Below, piece by piece: positions 37,330 through 50,400 of a stretch of 64,000 nt of DNA. Under the pieces are notes generated by a model. It was not told the DNA's origin and searched no databases. It worked only from the letters and a program-made list of their open reading frames with translations. Within the stretch, counting starts at the first letter, position 1. Each line of letters opens with the position of its first letter. The position numbers were made by a program, and so were the translations under genes. Source of the stretch: Hippophae tibetana (Eukaryota > Streptophyta > Magnoliopsida > Rosales > Elaeagnaceae). The stretch is from positions 26,042,001-26,106,000 of the forward strand of contig CM072806.1 in assembly GCA_037013495.1 (NCBI GenBank), written 5' to 3'.

Positions 37330-38632
37330 GGATCCACCCATTTTGATACAAATTAAAAAGTCCAAAATCCGATATAGACTAGGGTGAGAAGATATAATCT
37401 CGTAAAAGACTCAGCCCTAACTCATAAGAAATATAACAATATAACACTTATACATTTCACACAATAGAAGCATAGAATCACAAAAAATATAATATCAAAA
37501 GAAGATAACTTTTAGACATAGATATTATATATCAATAAATGAAAGAAAGTAAAAAATATATGCTTTATAATTAGAGTTTATGCTTCAATATGTTAAGATA
37601 TATACACAATAACCTCAAATTATACTAGCTCAATAAGTGATCATGCATAACATTCGATATAATGAGGTAAACCCATATAGAGACCGTATCTATATGGTAA
37701 CATTCCCGAGTTGCTTAAGGAAACACTTAGTAGTAAATAATTCACTAAAAAATAAATAAGTTACAACACTAATAGACAGTAAAATCACAATTACCTCTAT
37801 CAGCCAATACCTTTATCCAAACTGTTTATTGATGCTCTTCACTTGCTACTTCTACAATGACTTGGTTTAACACTCGAACCCAACTGTCCTCCCCAACTAA
37901 CACCACTCAATGTGGCGTGATTGGTAACCAATAATCAATAAATAGAAGTGTAACAACTTAAAATCTCAAGGGACACACAGTCCACCACTATAATCAAATT
38001 GTATAAGTGAGACACATAGTCAAATCACATACGCACACAACCTACGATTTGATTACTAAACTCACTAAGTGACCCACGCTTAAATATAGTCTCTCCAAAA
38101 TAATTTCAACAATGTATATAAATCTCATAGTAAATTTTTGTAGACTTTTGATTCTTAAAAAAGGGATAAAGAAGAAAAACAAATGAGTGGGGGATTTATA
38201 GGGATTAGTTTTTCTACCTCGTCAACCACATCGCCAAGGGAAGTGCTGAGGGTGGTAATGAGTTTATTATCGAGCTAGTTGGCAAGGTACTAAAAAGTCA
38301 CATTTTTCATTTTCAAAAACTACCGAGTAGACTCTATAAATACCCACACATAAAAAAACAAAATAAAAGTGACAACATTGGGTCACTTGCAAGCTTACTC
38401 ATTGAAATCCAACACTGTCAACCTAGTATGCTCACTATGAAATCCAACCCCATGGTGTATGTAAACATGTTCACATACAAAGTATACTTAACTATGTGCA
38501 TGTCTGAATTAATGATCCATAGCAACTAACCTTATACAGAAGAAGAAAAATATACTATATAAATAAAACAGACATCGTGTTTTGTACATAAAAAGCCAAC
38601 ACACAGATACAAGTACAATAGGACTTAAATTA
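37330..38632 (-). repeat. SIRE/Maximus-like copia LTR, copy C (5' LTR of the gag relic)
   Basis: It is the inverse of copy B, with the same landmarks: GTCCTATTGTACTTGTATCTGTGTGTTGG at its outer end (complement, near 38605-38630), CACCACTCAATGTGG near 37900-37915, ATAATGAGGTAAACCCATATAG near 37660, and a CACCCTAG-like inner end near 37380. Gag follows directly inward. Confidence 0.75.
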
Positions 38633-38639
38633 CTTTTGT

Positions 38640-39930
38640 CCTCTCCTCATGTTATGTCTCAATCACTTGTGTCCTCTAATGGTGCACAATCGATATCATA
38701 TTTGTCTTCTATCCAGCCTATTTTACCCATTTCTTTTATGATATCTGATAACTCTATGAAAATAGAGTTATCATTGCACTTTCTAGTTTAATATGTGTTT
38801 GTGTTATTAAATAAAGGACGTTTTGGGTTTAAAATATTTAAATGTAACATGTTTAGGTCAAATGGGAAAAATGGGATGAAAATATATTTTTTTTAGAATT
38901 TTGTGGAATTTTTATTGTATGTTTTGGTTCAATTGGATGTAGACAAAAATTTGGTGCATGCACTTAGAAGGTTCTTTAAAAATTGAATAGAGCCCACTTA
39001 GTTGGATATCTCTAGAAAATATGTGGATGAACTCAAACGAATTTATTGATTACTCCATCACATGACACCTATAAAAGTAGGATAATGTCTATTATGTTTC
39101 ATTTGATGGCCACAATCTGATCTTTATCTCTTGATTTTTGGCACTTAAAATAGTCCCCATTTCTCCCCATCACAATTTCTACATTTTTTTAGGATTTGAG
39201 AGAAAGTTAGATATAGTTTTATTGAGAGAAAGTATGGGAATTTCATGGATTTCTATTGTATTTGAATTTTATTGTGTATGTTTATGGAGAGCTAAATCCA
39301 TTTTTAGAGTATCTTGTTGAACCCATTGTATACATTTGAATCTTCACAATCCCATAATTGTTTCTACATCATTGAATAATAAATTTATTGCTATGATTAA
39401 TGCTTTTAATTAATGATAATTGGTTGAATGATTTGTGGTCTCTAATTTAGCTTGAAAAATTATAATTAAAGATTAGTCCATAGGTAAATAACACATTGTT
39501 GGAATATCTTGGGAATGTGACTAATTGTGTGAAACCTTAAATACATGTGAAGTTAATGCATCATATGTGATCAAAATAGCATGAATATGTGACTAATTGC
39601 ATAGGATAGTTTCATGGGTGTTTAGAAAAAACACATGAGTATTTGAGGTGTATGTAATTGATCATTCATATTTATATGCAATTAGGAAGAATAATAGAAA
39701 CAAGTTCATAATTGGGGGATACAATTGACTCTAGGCATTCTCTTATTTCTTGAATTTCTTGTTTTGTGTATATTTGTTTGGATAAATATTTTTTGAATAT
39801 TGTTTTCTTATTTTATTTTGGTTTTCTGCCAATTTTTGTTAGTTTAAATAGTATTGTCTATGACCCAATTTTGGTACCAAATAACCAATCCTCGTGCGTT
39901 CAACACTTATTCTTTAAATACTGATTACTT
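38640..39930. repeat. Possible gypsy LTR remnant or unassigned repeat
   Basis: 39200-39320 (TTTATGGAGAGCTAAATCC, then TTGTTGAACCC) and 39850-39910 (TTTGGTACC...CCTCGTGCGTTCAAC) recall the downstream LTR and leader ends of some plant gypsy elements. No partner or coding part was found, so this is a weak call. Confidence 0.3.
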
Positions 39931-39959
39931 ATATATGACCCATGCATTTCCAATATTTG

Positions 39960-41200
39960 TATAAATATATGTGCTTGGTGAGCCTATGTCTAATCAGTCT
40001 CCTATGTTACTATCCTTAGAATCACTTATTTCACCTATTTCTTCTTCTCAACCTATTATGACTACTATTCCATTATATTCCTCTAACACTCTTTATCTTA
40101 AAATTTATTTTCCTTCTCCATTACCTCATATGTCTTAGAATCATTCTTTTTGTGTTCCTTCTAATGCTCATTCTATGATTATATGATCCAAGTCAAGGTA
40201 TTCAAGCCTAATGCTTACACTACCACATGTATTCTGTCTAGGCCAAAAAAGTGGAAAAATGCTATGAAAGAGGAGTTAGATACTCTTGTACATAATCGTA
40301 CATCAAAGTTTGTTCCCATTCTTACTGGTCACAAAGTCATTCCTTGCAAGTGGTTTATAAAGTTGAAGTTTATAATTTATAGTAAGCTTGATAAATACAA
40401 GGAGCTCCTTGTTACTAAGATTTAAAAAATAAAAAATAATTTGAGAATGCTAATTATTTTGAGATGTTTAGTCATTTATTCATATTTACAATAATTAGAA
40501 TGTGATCACTTTAGCTCTATCTTATGGTTGGTTGGTAGTTAGACATAAATAATCATTTTCTTAATAGAGAGCTTATTAAGGAAGTGTATATATGATGTAG
40601 CCACAAGCTTTTGAGGCAAGTTCTAATTTGGTGTGCAAAATTTAAAAAGGTAATTTATGATCTCAAATAGGTGTCTTATGCTTGGTATAACAAACTAGGT
40701 TTTGTTTAGTTCGTATTGATTTTCTTAATACTAAATATGATAGATCTTTATTTCTCTAATATTCTTCCAACTATATTTTGAATGTGTTTGCGTATAATGA
40801 TGACATTGTTATCACTGGTAATTATTCTCAAATGATTGAATCTTTCATCAAAATTCTTAATACTTATTTTTCCTTTAATAATCTTAATAATCTTAGCTAT
40901 TTTCTTGATATTGAAGTAAACAAGTTCTCTGATATTACCTAAATCAATCTAAGTATGTGCATGATTTACTTGATACTCATGGTATGTATGATTCAAAGCC
41001 TAATGCTTCTCCTGTGAGTTCAAGTGCTATTCCTATTTGGTATCAAAGTGTTGTCCTTCTTGATCCAAGTGCATATCGAAAGATATTGGGTGTTATTCAA
41101 TATTATACTCATACACGTCCTCATATTGCATTCAATGTTACTAAATTGTGTTTATTAATATAGGCTTCTACTCTATTTAGAATGGAGTAACCCTAATCTG
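39960..41200 (+). mobile_element. Ty1/copia reverse transcriptase remnant
   Basis: The frame at 40183-40425 reads KVFKPNAYTT, then PKKWKNAMKEELDTL then NRTSKFVPI then VIPCKWFIKLK then LDKYKELLVTK, following the copia opening W..AM..E..AL..N.TW.LV.......I.CKWV+++K...D.YKARLVA. Later blocks near 40770-40930 (YNDDIVITGN, then NNLSYFL) match the YVDDIILTG and LG.L.YFLG blocks. Another near 40955-41160 matches the copia segment after them. Broken with several breaks. Confidence 0.8.
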
Positions 41201-41209
41201 AATTCGCTG

Positions 41210-42300
41210 ATATGTAGACATATAGTTGGAGGTACTTTGTATAAAGAAATGGACTAGATGTGTTAGAAATGCTATAAATATATGTTTAAGCTATAGCAAT
41301 TTCAACATATCAATCAATGACCATTTATGTGATGTTCTTAATATTGAGCATTATTGGTCATATCTTTAGCGTTATGACATTTGAATTACTTGATAATGCT
41401 CATATTGTTAAGATAATATTCCTTGCATCTTAGTATGATGACATTGTAGTTAGTTGAGAGGTTATCTCACAATATGAAGAATCCACTCTAATTATTTTAG
41501 ATGCTAGATAACAGTCTCATTATATTAGCAGTTTTGGTGTTTCTTCACCGGAGTGCAATCTCATGATATAATCACATAGAGTTTTTCAACATTAATTGTG
41601 GGTACTTAAACATCACAAGCAATTAGTAAAGGTAAAACGATAACATTCACCTATATCCAATTATGGCCTAGTTGTGGACGATCAAGCTTTAGGTAATTGT
41701 TATATTAATGGATTATTCAAGATTAGGGAATTGAGTAAAGAACATATGTAAGTTTCAAGAGTTTAGTATTAGATTTTTAGTTGAGTAATTATGGGAACGG
41801 GATTGAAATTTTAATTAAGGGTATAATTAAATGTCAATTCTTATTTAGCTTGCAATAAAAGTTTTATTGGTCCTAAGTTTTCTCCATAACAATGACCAAA
41901 AGATGTTGAGTTTAAATAGATAAATAATTAATTATGAATTAATATGTATGTTAATGATTTATGAGTGTCATAAATTTCAAATTTAATACTAAAGAGTTAG
42001 TGATAATTTGCTAGCCAAAATATTTATTTAGGTTGATTATTAGATTATATATTCTTTAGTTGGACTACTAATTATGTAATTAAATAATAGAAATAAAAAA
42101 TATCTAAAAACATATATGGTATGCATGTGTGAGTGTTGGAATAAGATTCCTAATAATATATAATTTAGTTGTGTGCATGACTCCTTAATTTAAATGAAAT
42201 TAGGAGTTACATTTCAAATCAACTAGTGATTGCTAAAACCACCACATCTTATACACTATATACACGAGTTTTGTGAGAGAGAGAGAGAAGTTAATTAATT
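41210..42300 (+). repeat. LTR-like repeat family E, second locus
   Basis: 41735-42300 is a diverged copy of 25590-26545: GGAATTGAGTAAAGAACATATG, TTTAAATAGATAAATAATTAATTA, GCTAGCCAAAATATTTATT, GTGTTGGAATAAGATTCCTAATA and the closing GAGAGAAGTTAATTAATTC. It lies right behind the copia pol relic, the place of a 3' LTR. 41210-41690 is unassigned spacer. Confidence 0.55.
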
Positions 42301-45300
42301 CAAAACACTAAATTGAGATAAAAACACATTTTTGCTACAAAATTCGATAACCATTTCCATAGTTGTTCATGATATGTCTTTGGTGAAAGATTGATATTTT
42401 TTGGTCCAATTGATTCATTCCATTTGTAGACTTTTGTAAAACTATTTGGGATTTTTGTAAAATTTGTTTTACATTTTTTTGAAAAATTTAGGGCTTTTCT
42501 TTGTAAAAATCGTATCAAAATTGTAACCAACACGATCCGTTCATATCAAAAGAGAAAATTGCATGGCATTAAGAAACTAACCAATTGTTCGAGAACTAGC
42601 CAAAATTGCCCGAGTACCACTAGTATTTGCCCATCCTCACCCAATGTCATGCATACCAGCCAACTAGTGCCGCCCAAATTATCATTATTTTCCACCCCAT
42701 ATATAGTCCAATTTTCTAGTTTTAGAGTGGCTATATAAGATGCATTATATATATATATTAGTTTTCTTTGTTTTTTTTAAGGTTTAACATTTAAAAAAAA
42801 CAATTTGTTGACTTTTTTTGTACACCAATAAATTCTAAAAAGTTCATACAATAAATATACTATATTATTATGAATAGTTGTATTTGGTAGTTTTGTTGTG
42901 TATTGTGTTTATAATATTATCCTTATATAATTTTTTTAATCATATGAACAGGATATTAATTCATGCTTACTCATTTAATGAATATACATCTTTAATCTCA
43001 AAATATTTATCTATAAATGGATTGAACACATCACTTATAAATCCACCTAAATACTAAGCATAAATGTCTTCAATCCATTTAATAAATAGATCAAGTTTTT
43101 TGTAAATATCATATAAGTGTATCGATCTTACATATTTTGCATGATATATTTTGCATGATATTTTGTGTGCACAACTCTTTTGTGTAATTACTAATTTTGA
43201 ATTTAAATATTAATTTTTTATCCTAAAACTTGTTTACTTAAATTGTTTCAAAATAAAAACTCGTACATATGTATTTCTTCTTTATGCATTCATTTTTACA
43301 CGGAGTGCGTGTTTGTGTAGTTGTACTACTAATTCTTAAGTCGCTAAGTAAATTGTGCAAAAGATAACACATTGACCCTGTATATTAATTTATTTATTAT
43401 ATACATAACTTTAAACTTAGGATTAAAACTAATATTAAAATGAGTCTTATCACTTATGTACTCCTGAAAGTACAAGACCGATTACTTAGTTATAATTAAA
43501 AAAATCTTGTCCATCAAGAAAATCTCTAAAGATAAAAAAATGTAGACAGCTTAGGAATAGTCTGGTTGGAACAAAAGTAGCTTGCAGTGACAATGAAGTT
43601 ACGTAATATCTGCTGTAAAAAAAGCTGCAAATTTGATATTGTTCGTAACATAATTATTACAATTTGGGCAATTCTGAGTATTCACCATCAAAACAAGAAT
43701 ATAATTATCTGTCCCTTTATCTATTCTACTACTCTTTAGACTTATCTCTCCTTTTAATTTTCTTAGTATCATCATTCTGTTTCTTTCCTTCTTTTTTTTT
43801 TTAGCATTGCGTTCAATACATAAATCATTATCATTTGTTAACTCTGCTCTACACATAGTTTTCATTTGCCTATTCTCTTATAGTTTAGTAATATGTTATA
43901 AGTAATCTTTTATTAAAATACGATATTTTATAAATATATAATTAAATTATTAGTTTATATTACTTATATTATTAAATTAAATTTTATCTTATTTTTATTA
44001 TTAAATTATATTTATAAATCTAAATCGACTTTACTTGTTGATAAGATATTAAGAGTGAGGACCGAGTATTATACTTCCAAACTTGAAAAGAGTAAACAAA
44101 ATAATTACTGTTTCACCGTAAACATAAATTGATGCGGAACATCAACACCAAAGCACTAAATCCACGTCGGTATCTCTAAATCGAAAAATTCCAATTCAAA
44201 TAAATTATATAAAATATTTCATTATACTATTTCTTCCATTTAAGTTCCATCCACAGTTAAAATTTAAAAAACAAATCAATAAAATATACTATTCATCGTC
44301 TTCATAACGAGTTCTTCCATATTATTTGTTGTCTTCCTCACCACTCAAAATATCACTGCCTCCATTATTTATCAAGTTCAGTGCAGCACCTAAATTTCAC
44401 AAATTTTAATTGAAGAAGCCCAAGTACATTCACATTGGTTAAGCTCTCTTCATTTTGTTTCAATCTGGTCTATTGCTCTTTTTTTCTTTTTTTCTTTATA
44501 CCCTTCTACATATTCATTGTTTCTTTTTCCTTTTTATTTATGAGTTTTTGCTATTAAATCTTAAATTAATAGCTTCTATTTTTCACACCCATGTTTTGAA
44601 TCGCTTGAAAGTTTTGAAAGTCTTCATCTTGATACAAATTTTCATATCTTTTTTTCAAGATCTAGTGAAGTATGACCTACCCAACACTTTGAGAATATGA
44701 ACGAAATAAGTATTGAAGGTTTTTGGTATAGGAGACTGATGTGGAGTTTATGCGAATAAACTGGACATGAACACCATAGAAGCTAGAGAGAACAAAGTCA
44801 GATTCTGGGCTTAATTCAGGTTATTTATTCATGAACTGGCGAGGAAAACGATTAACAATAAATTTAATTAGTTTTTTTTTTAATTTTTAATAGTACAGTG
44901 AAGGAAAATCAGATGAAATAGTATCAAAACATTTTATATAATTCGATAATAAAAATTAGATGAAATCTAATTCAGTATTACAAACAATACAAATGTAATA
45001 ATTAAAATATATATTTGTAGGTTTACTAAAAATAATAATTACTTTTATATTCATAAGACATTGGAGTAAAATAATCAATATTTTCCCCTTTCTACAATGA
45101 AATAACATAATTAAAAAAAAAATTAGTTCCAATTCTACTTGTTTTCAATACCTTCCATTTCCAATTCATTATTTTTTTCAATCCCTTTCAAATTGTATGA
45201 TGAATTAGTAAAAGTGTCTATATATTTAAAAAAAATTCCTTACATTCAAATTAACTTGTACTATTTTATTTATTTATCATATTTATTAAGTTTTATATTA

Positions 45301-46490
45301 GTTAAGAATAAGATAGTAGTGTTGTCTCACAAGTTGATTTTTATGTTCAGAATTAAACCTGAGTTTTTAAGTTAGTATCAGAACTAAATTCTTAACTTCT
45401 TCACCTCCAATCGACCATCAGGTCGTAAATTTGAACCGTATCGTAAATCTAGACTCTAACCGATATGAAGAGGGATATCAAGTCTCACATTGATGAAGAG
45501 TAAGACAACAATGTTACTTATAAGTCTGGATAACTTTATAATTTACAAGTTGTTTTTTGGATTCAGAGTTAAATCTGAATTTTTAAATATATTTAATAAA
45601 TTTGTTAAAATTGGGATTTTTGTTATTGAAATAGTAACCTCGTAGACTTCTTTTCGAGGAAAGTTATATTCTCTAAATTGCCTCAAAATGACTTGTTTTT
45701 TATGTAAACTGTGATTTTTTTTTTCAAAGAAAACTCTGTTGGGTTTTATTTATTTCTTTATTTATTTTTTGTTGTTGTTGCTACTGCTAATAGAGATGGG
45801 TTTGACGGATTGATAATATAAAACAATCATACATAATGGTTTTGCAGCTTCATTACTAAACAATAAGCAGCCTTTGCGTGCTTTAATAGACTTCTTTTAT
45901 ATATATATATAAAATCTTAGTTAGAAAAGGATTATGATTAATGTTCTTCTGCGCATGCTGCCATTCATTTATATAATATACATAATAATTAAATGCATAC
46001 TTATATATATATATATATATATATATATAGATTGTTACATACATACGATTTTAACCAACAACTTTAACAAATCATTATGGATATTGATTTGAGTGGATTT
46101 AACTATAAATACTTATTTTTTTATTTTACTAATTTTAAATCAGTTAAAATTTTAAAATATGATATAATCTATATCATTGATTTAGATTATTATATAGTTA
46201 AAATGACTTCTTTATATTATTTGTTATATCTATTTGTCTACTAAACGAATCCTTTCAAACAAATTATAATAACAAATGATTTAGACAAATTATATTTACA
46301 AATCATAATATCATTTAGATGAAACTATTTAAAAGTATAAATATTAATAAATATAAAAACTTAAATTAATGAGTATTAAAAATTTTACTATATGGATACA
46401 TATACTTTCACATTATATTTATTTAAAATTAGAGGTTATTTGGTAAAATTATTTATCTAAATCATTTATATTGATAACATTCATCATATA
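42300..46490. other. AT-rich intergenic DNA, no gene recognised
   Basis: No frame longer than 90 codons and no recognisable protein was found. A doubled segment is visible at about 45310-45375 and 45500-45590 (AAGTTG.TTTTT..G.TTCAGA.TTAAA.CTGA.TTTTTAA). An (AT)n run lies at 46002-46028. Confidence 0.5.
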
Positions 46491-46497
46491 TATATAT

Positions 46498-46856
46498 GGC
46501 TTAAATACATTATTGGTATCCAAAATTTAACTAAATTTAAATATAAATTCTTAAATTTTTAAAATATACAAATTGATCGTCAAACTTTTAAAACCTTACA
46601 CATAGATCTCTAAATTTGTAAATCCTACAATTTAATCCTCAATTTTTTAAAACTTACATACATAAATCTTAACTTTGTTACTAAAATTTATATTTATGAA
46701 TTAAAAATTTAAGATATATGTGTAAAGTTTTAAAAATTTGGTGAATAAATCGTATAATTTAGTCCCCAAACTTCGAGGATTAAAATCGCATGTTTTATAA
46801 TTTTGGGACCTATATGTTAATTCATTTATATTTTGGAATCAATAATACACTTTACC
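46498..46856. mobile_element. MITE with about 22 bp terminal inverted repeats
   Basis: The left end GGCTTAAATACATTATTGG...TCC and the right end in complement GGTAAAGTGTATTATTGATTCC are imperfect inverted repeats over about 22-24 bases. The interior repeats CAAACTTT/CCTCAA-type words that look like internal duplications. Flanks are TA-rich, so the target duplication cannot be told. The GGCTTAAATACAxTxTTGGTxCC ends resemble a MITE type I know from legumes; no superfamily is assigned. Confidence 0.7.
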
Positions 46857-46873
46857 ATATATATAAAAGTTTG

Positions 46874-46919
46874 CATTATATTTTTTTCGTATAACTAGTT
46901 ATACGAAGAAAATATAATG
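46874..46919. repeat. Short palindrome, 23 bp arms
   Basis: The arms meet at ACTAGT (46896/46897) with one mismatched pair and no loop. No gene or element end is attached to it. Confidence 0.8.
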
Positions 46920-47480
46920 TAAATAAGTTTATTTTAGAAAATATAAATAAGAAATACTTATAAATTTAATGACAAGTAAATCACTTTATTGAACACTCTA
47001 AAATAAAATAAAATTATGTAAAAATATATTAATATAAAGATCTATTAAAATATAAATATAAAATATGCTTAATGCAAGAATGAAAACAATGTATTATTAT
47101 AATTATCAATTCCTGTGATACTTCTTGTTTGCCCGTGAAAAGGGAAACTATACATGACTTAATATAATTTTAGAAGAAACTTTTGCTAGCACGTTGATAC
47201 TTAAGTTACTACTTATGTATCTGATGAGTATGAGTTAAAATAAACACTTAAAATGAATAAAAAGCAAAGCGAAACAAAACAATTAATATACCTTTTCATA
47301 TTTTTGTTCAAACAATTTTCAGACGTTTTTTATCTTTTATGTTTACTGAAATGTTAATTGCTGATTTCAACAAATCATTTCATTTCGAGAAACTACATTT
47401 TAAAAAATGAAGAAAAAAAATGTTATTTTTCTTAACCATGTAAAATGTATTTTTTGTTTTTATTATTGAAAAATCAACAC
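46920..47480. other. AT-rich DNA, nothing recognised
   Basis: This is where a 5' LTR of the next copia relic would be expected. I see no sequence like the LTR at 51690-52189 here. Confidence 0.4.
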
Positions 47481-50400
47481 TGTCTAATTCTCATACTGCA
47501 ACAAAGAATTTAAACACCTAGATAGAAAATCATTTTCTATGCAAAAAATTATTCCTAATGGATTAGCTAATGACTTGTATGATTATTATAATTTTGATAA
47601 GTCTGTTAAGGAAATTTGGGATGCACTTCAAAAGAAGTACGACACTAAGGAAACTGGAACTAAGAAGTATGTTGTCAGTAGATATATGAAGTACCAAATG
47701 ATTGATGACAAATCTGTGAAAGCTCAATCACACGAACTGTAGAAGATAACACATGAAATAACTTCTAAATGTATGATTTTAGATGAACCATTTCAAAGTG
47801 TTGTTATTATAGATAAATTATCCCTTGCATGAAAATATTTTAAGAATGCACTTAGATATAAAACTAGGAATTTTTTTAGAAAGTCTTATAACCCGTCTAA
47901 GAATATAAGGATAAGACCAAAACCGAAAATAATATAAAAAAGATGAAGTACTCGTTGTCTCAAATAATAGTACCAATAAGAAATGATCATTTACAATTCT
48001 GAAACTTAAAGGAAGAAACATGAAAACTCATAATTAAAATAATAACCAAAACCATAACTACCAAAATAGAAACAAAAATTATCCTCCCTAAAATGGACCT
48101 CAACCCCTCTTAAGAAATAACACATTCATGTGTTATAGTTGCAATAGACCTGTCCACTTGGCCAGGAACTACCAGAACAAGAATTGTCCTGCTCGGTAGG
48201 CAAACCTTACCGAAGATCAGCTTATTTCTATGATATCTAAAATCAATTTTGTTAGTGGATCTGAGGGATGGTGGGTGAACACTGGTACTTCTCGATATGT
48301 TTGCTATGATCGAGACATGTTCAAGTCCTAATCTAACTCTGAGGATAATAAAGTGTTGCTGGGCGACTCTCACTCCACTAAAGTTGTTGGTACTAGTGAG
48401 GTGGAATTGAAGTTTACCTCTAGAAAGACTGTCATCTTGAAGGATGTCCTGTATACTCCAGAGATGAAAAAGAACTTAGTTTCAGGATATCTTCTTTACA
48501 AAGCTGGGTTTACTCAAACTATAGGGGCTGATTTATATACAATAACTAAAAATAATATTTTTTTTATTGGGAAAAGGTAGGCCACTAATGACATGTTTAA
48601 ATTGAATGTTAAGTTCTTTTAATATTTGGCATGCTAGACTTTGTCATGTTAATAAATGCATAATCAAGAACATGATTATCTTATAGCTAATTCCTAAACT
48701 ATCTTTAAATGATTTTTAAAAATGTAACTTTTGTAGTCAAGCTAAAATAACCAAAACTTTACATAAGTCACTAGTTACAGAATTTGAACCTTTAGACTTA
48801 ATACACTCTGACATATGCGAACTTGATGGAAATTTAACAAGAAATAAAAAACACTATTTTATAACATCTATTGATGACTGTTCAGATTATACTTATGTAT
48901 ATCTAATGAAAAATAAAAGTGAAGTGTTTGACATGTTTAAAATACTTATGACTTAAATTGAAAATCAACTTAATAGGAAAATAAAAAGATTTCTAAATGA
49001 TAAAGGCACCGAATATGATTCTAATATTTTCAATATTTTTTTAACTTATGGAATCATACATGAAAAAGTTGCTCCTGATTCTCTTGAAATGAATGGTAAA
49101 GCTGAACAAAAAAATTGGAACTTTTGATGAATCAGTTATTGAAATTTTATTAAATTCTAGTGATGCTTCCCATTGGTGGGAAATTTTTTTATTAACTGTT
49201 TGCTATGTGCTAAATAAAGTGCCTAAATCTACTAGTAAAATTTTACCATTTGAATATTTGAAAAATAAGAAACTTAACTTATTTTAAAAATTGCGATTGT
49301 TTAGTCTATGTTAGGATCCCTGATCCTTAAAAGAAATAAACTTACTAGTAGAACATACAAATATGTGAATATATGATATGATGTGAATAGTAAATCTTAT
49401 AAATTTTATGTCTCAAATGATTATGGTTATAGAATCAAATGATGTTGACTACTTTGAACATAGGTCTCCATTTAAATTGAAGAATAGTGGGGGCTCGTCT
49501 TCTAGTTGTTTACTTATAACTAGAACTAGTGAACAAAATGAGGAATTATACATTGAAATTAGGAGAAGTAAGTGAGCTCGAACCCTTAAGGATTTTGGGT
49601 CTGTTTTTTATGCTTATAACTTAGAAGAGACCCCTAAACTCTTAAAGAAACATTATCTTTTTTAGATGCCAACTTATGGGAAAATTCCATAAATGATGAA
49701 ATGGACTCTCTTGAGTATAATAGAACTTGGCATTTAGTTGACTTACCTCCTAGTTGAAAAACCATATGATGTAAATGGATACTAAAGAATAAATTGAAAC
49801 CCGATGGTATTATTAAGTACAAAGCTCATCTTGAAGTCAAAAGGTATAAGCAAAAGGAAAATGTAGACTTCTTCGATACCTTTTCACCAATCACACGAAT
49901 AACTTACATACGTGTGTTTTTCTCTCTTACTGCTATTCATGATTTAGTAGTGCACCAAATGGATGTTAAGACTGTCTTCTTAAATGGTGACTTAGAAGAA
50001 GAAATTTATATGGAGCAACTTGGGGGTTTTACTGTCTCAGATCAAGAAAATAAAGTTTATAAACTAGATAAATCTCTTTATGGTCTAAAACTAGCACCTA
50101 AGTAATGTCATAATTTTTTTTGATAATCTAGTTATCCCACATGAATTCAAAATGAATAAAAGTGACAAATGCATTTATTATAAATCAAAAATGACATTTG
50201 CATTATTATATGTTTATATGTGGATGACATGATTATTTTTGGGTCAAATATTCATATTAATGTGAAAAACTTTGTGTGCTAATTTTGATATGAAAGACCT
50301 CAGAGAAGTGAGTGTAATCATTGGTATAAAGATTACTAGGTCTGAAAAGTGATTTTCTCTATATCAATCTCATTACATTGAGAAAGAAATATAATTACTT

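Noticed and set aside
43599-43865. 88-codon minus-strand frame with a lysine run
   Set aside because: Low complexity, no recognised domain, no promoter or splice context.
45390-45590. Possible tRNA-derived SINE
   Set aside because: A GTTTGAAC-like word is weak for a B box, and there is no A box at the right spacing, no poly(A) tail and no target duplication.
46874-46919. loxP-like palindrome (TTCGTATA...TATACGAAG)
   Set aside because: The spacer is a 6-base palindrome rather than an asymmetric 8-base core, there is no recombinase nearby, and AT-rich palindromes of this size are expected by chance.
48110-48373. 87-codon minus-strand frame
   Set aside because: It is the antisense of the zinc-knuckle and protease part of the copia relic.
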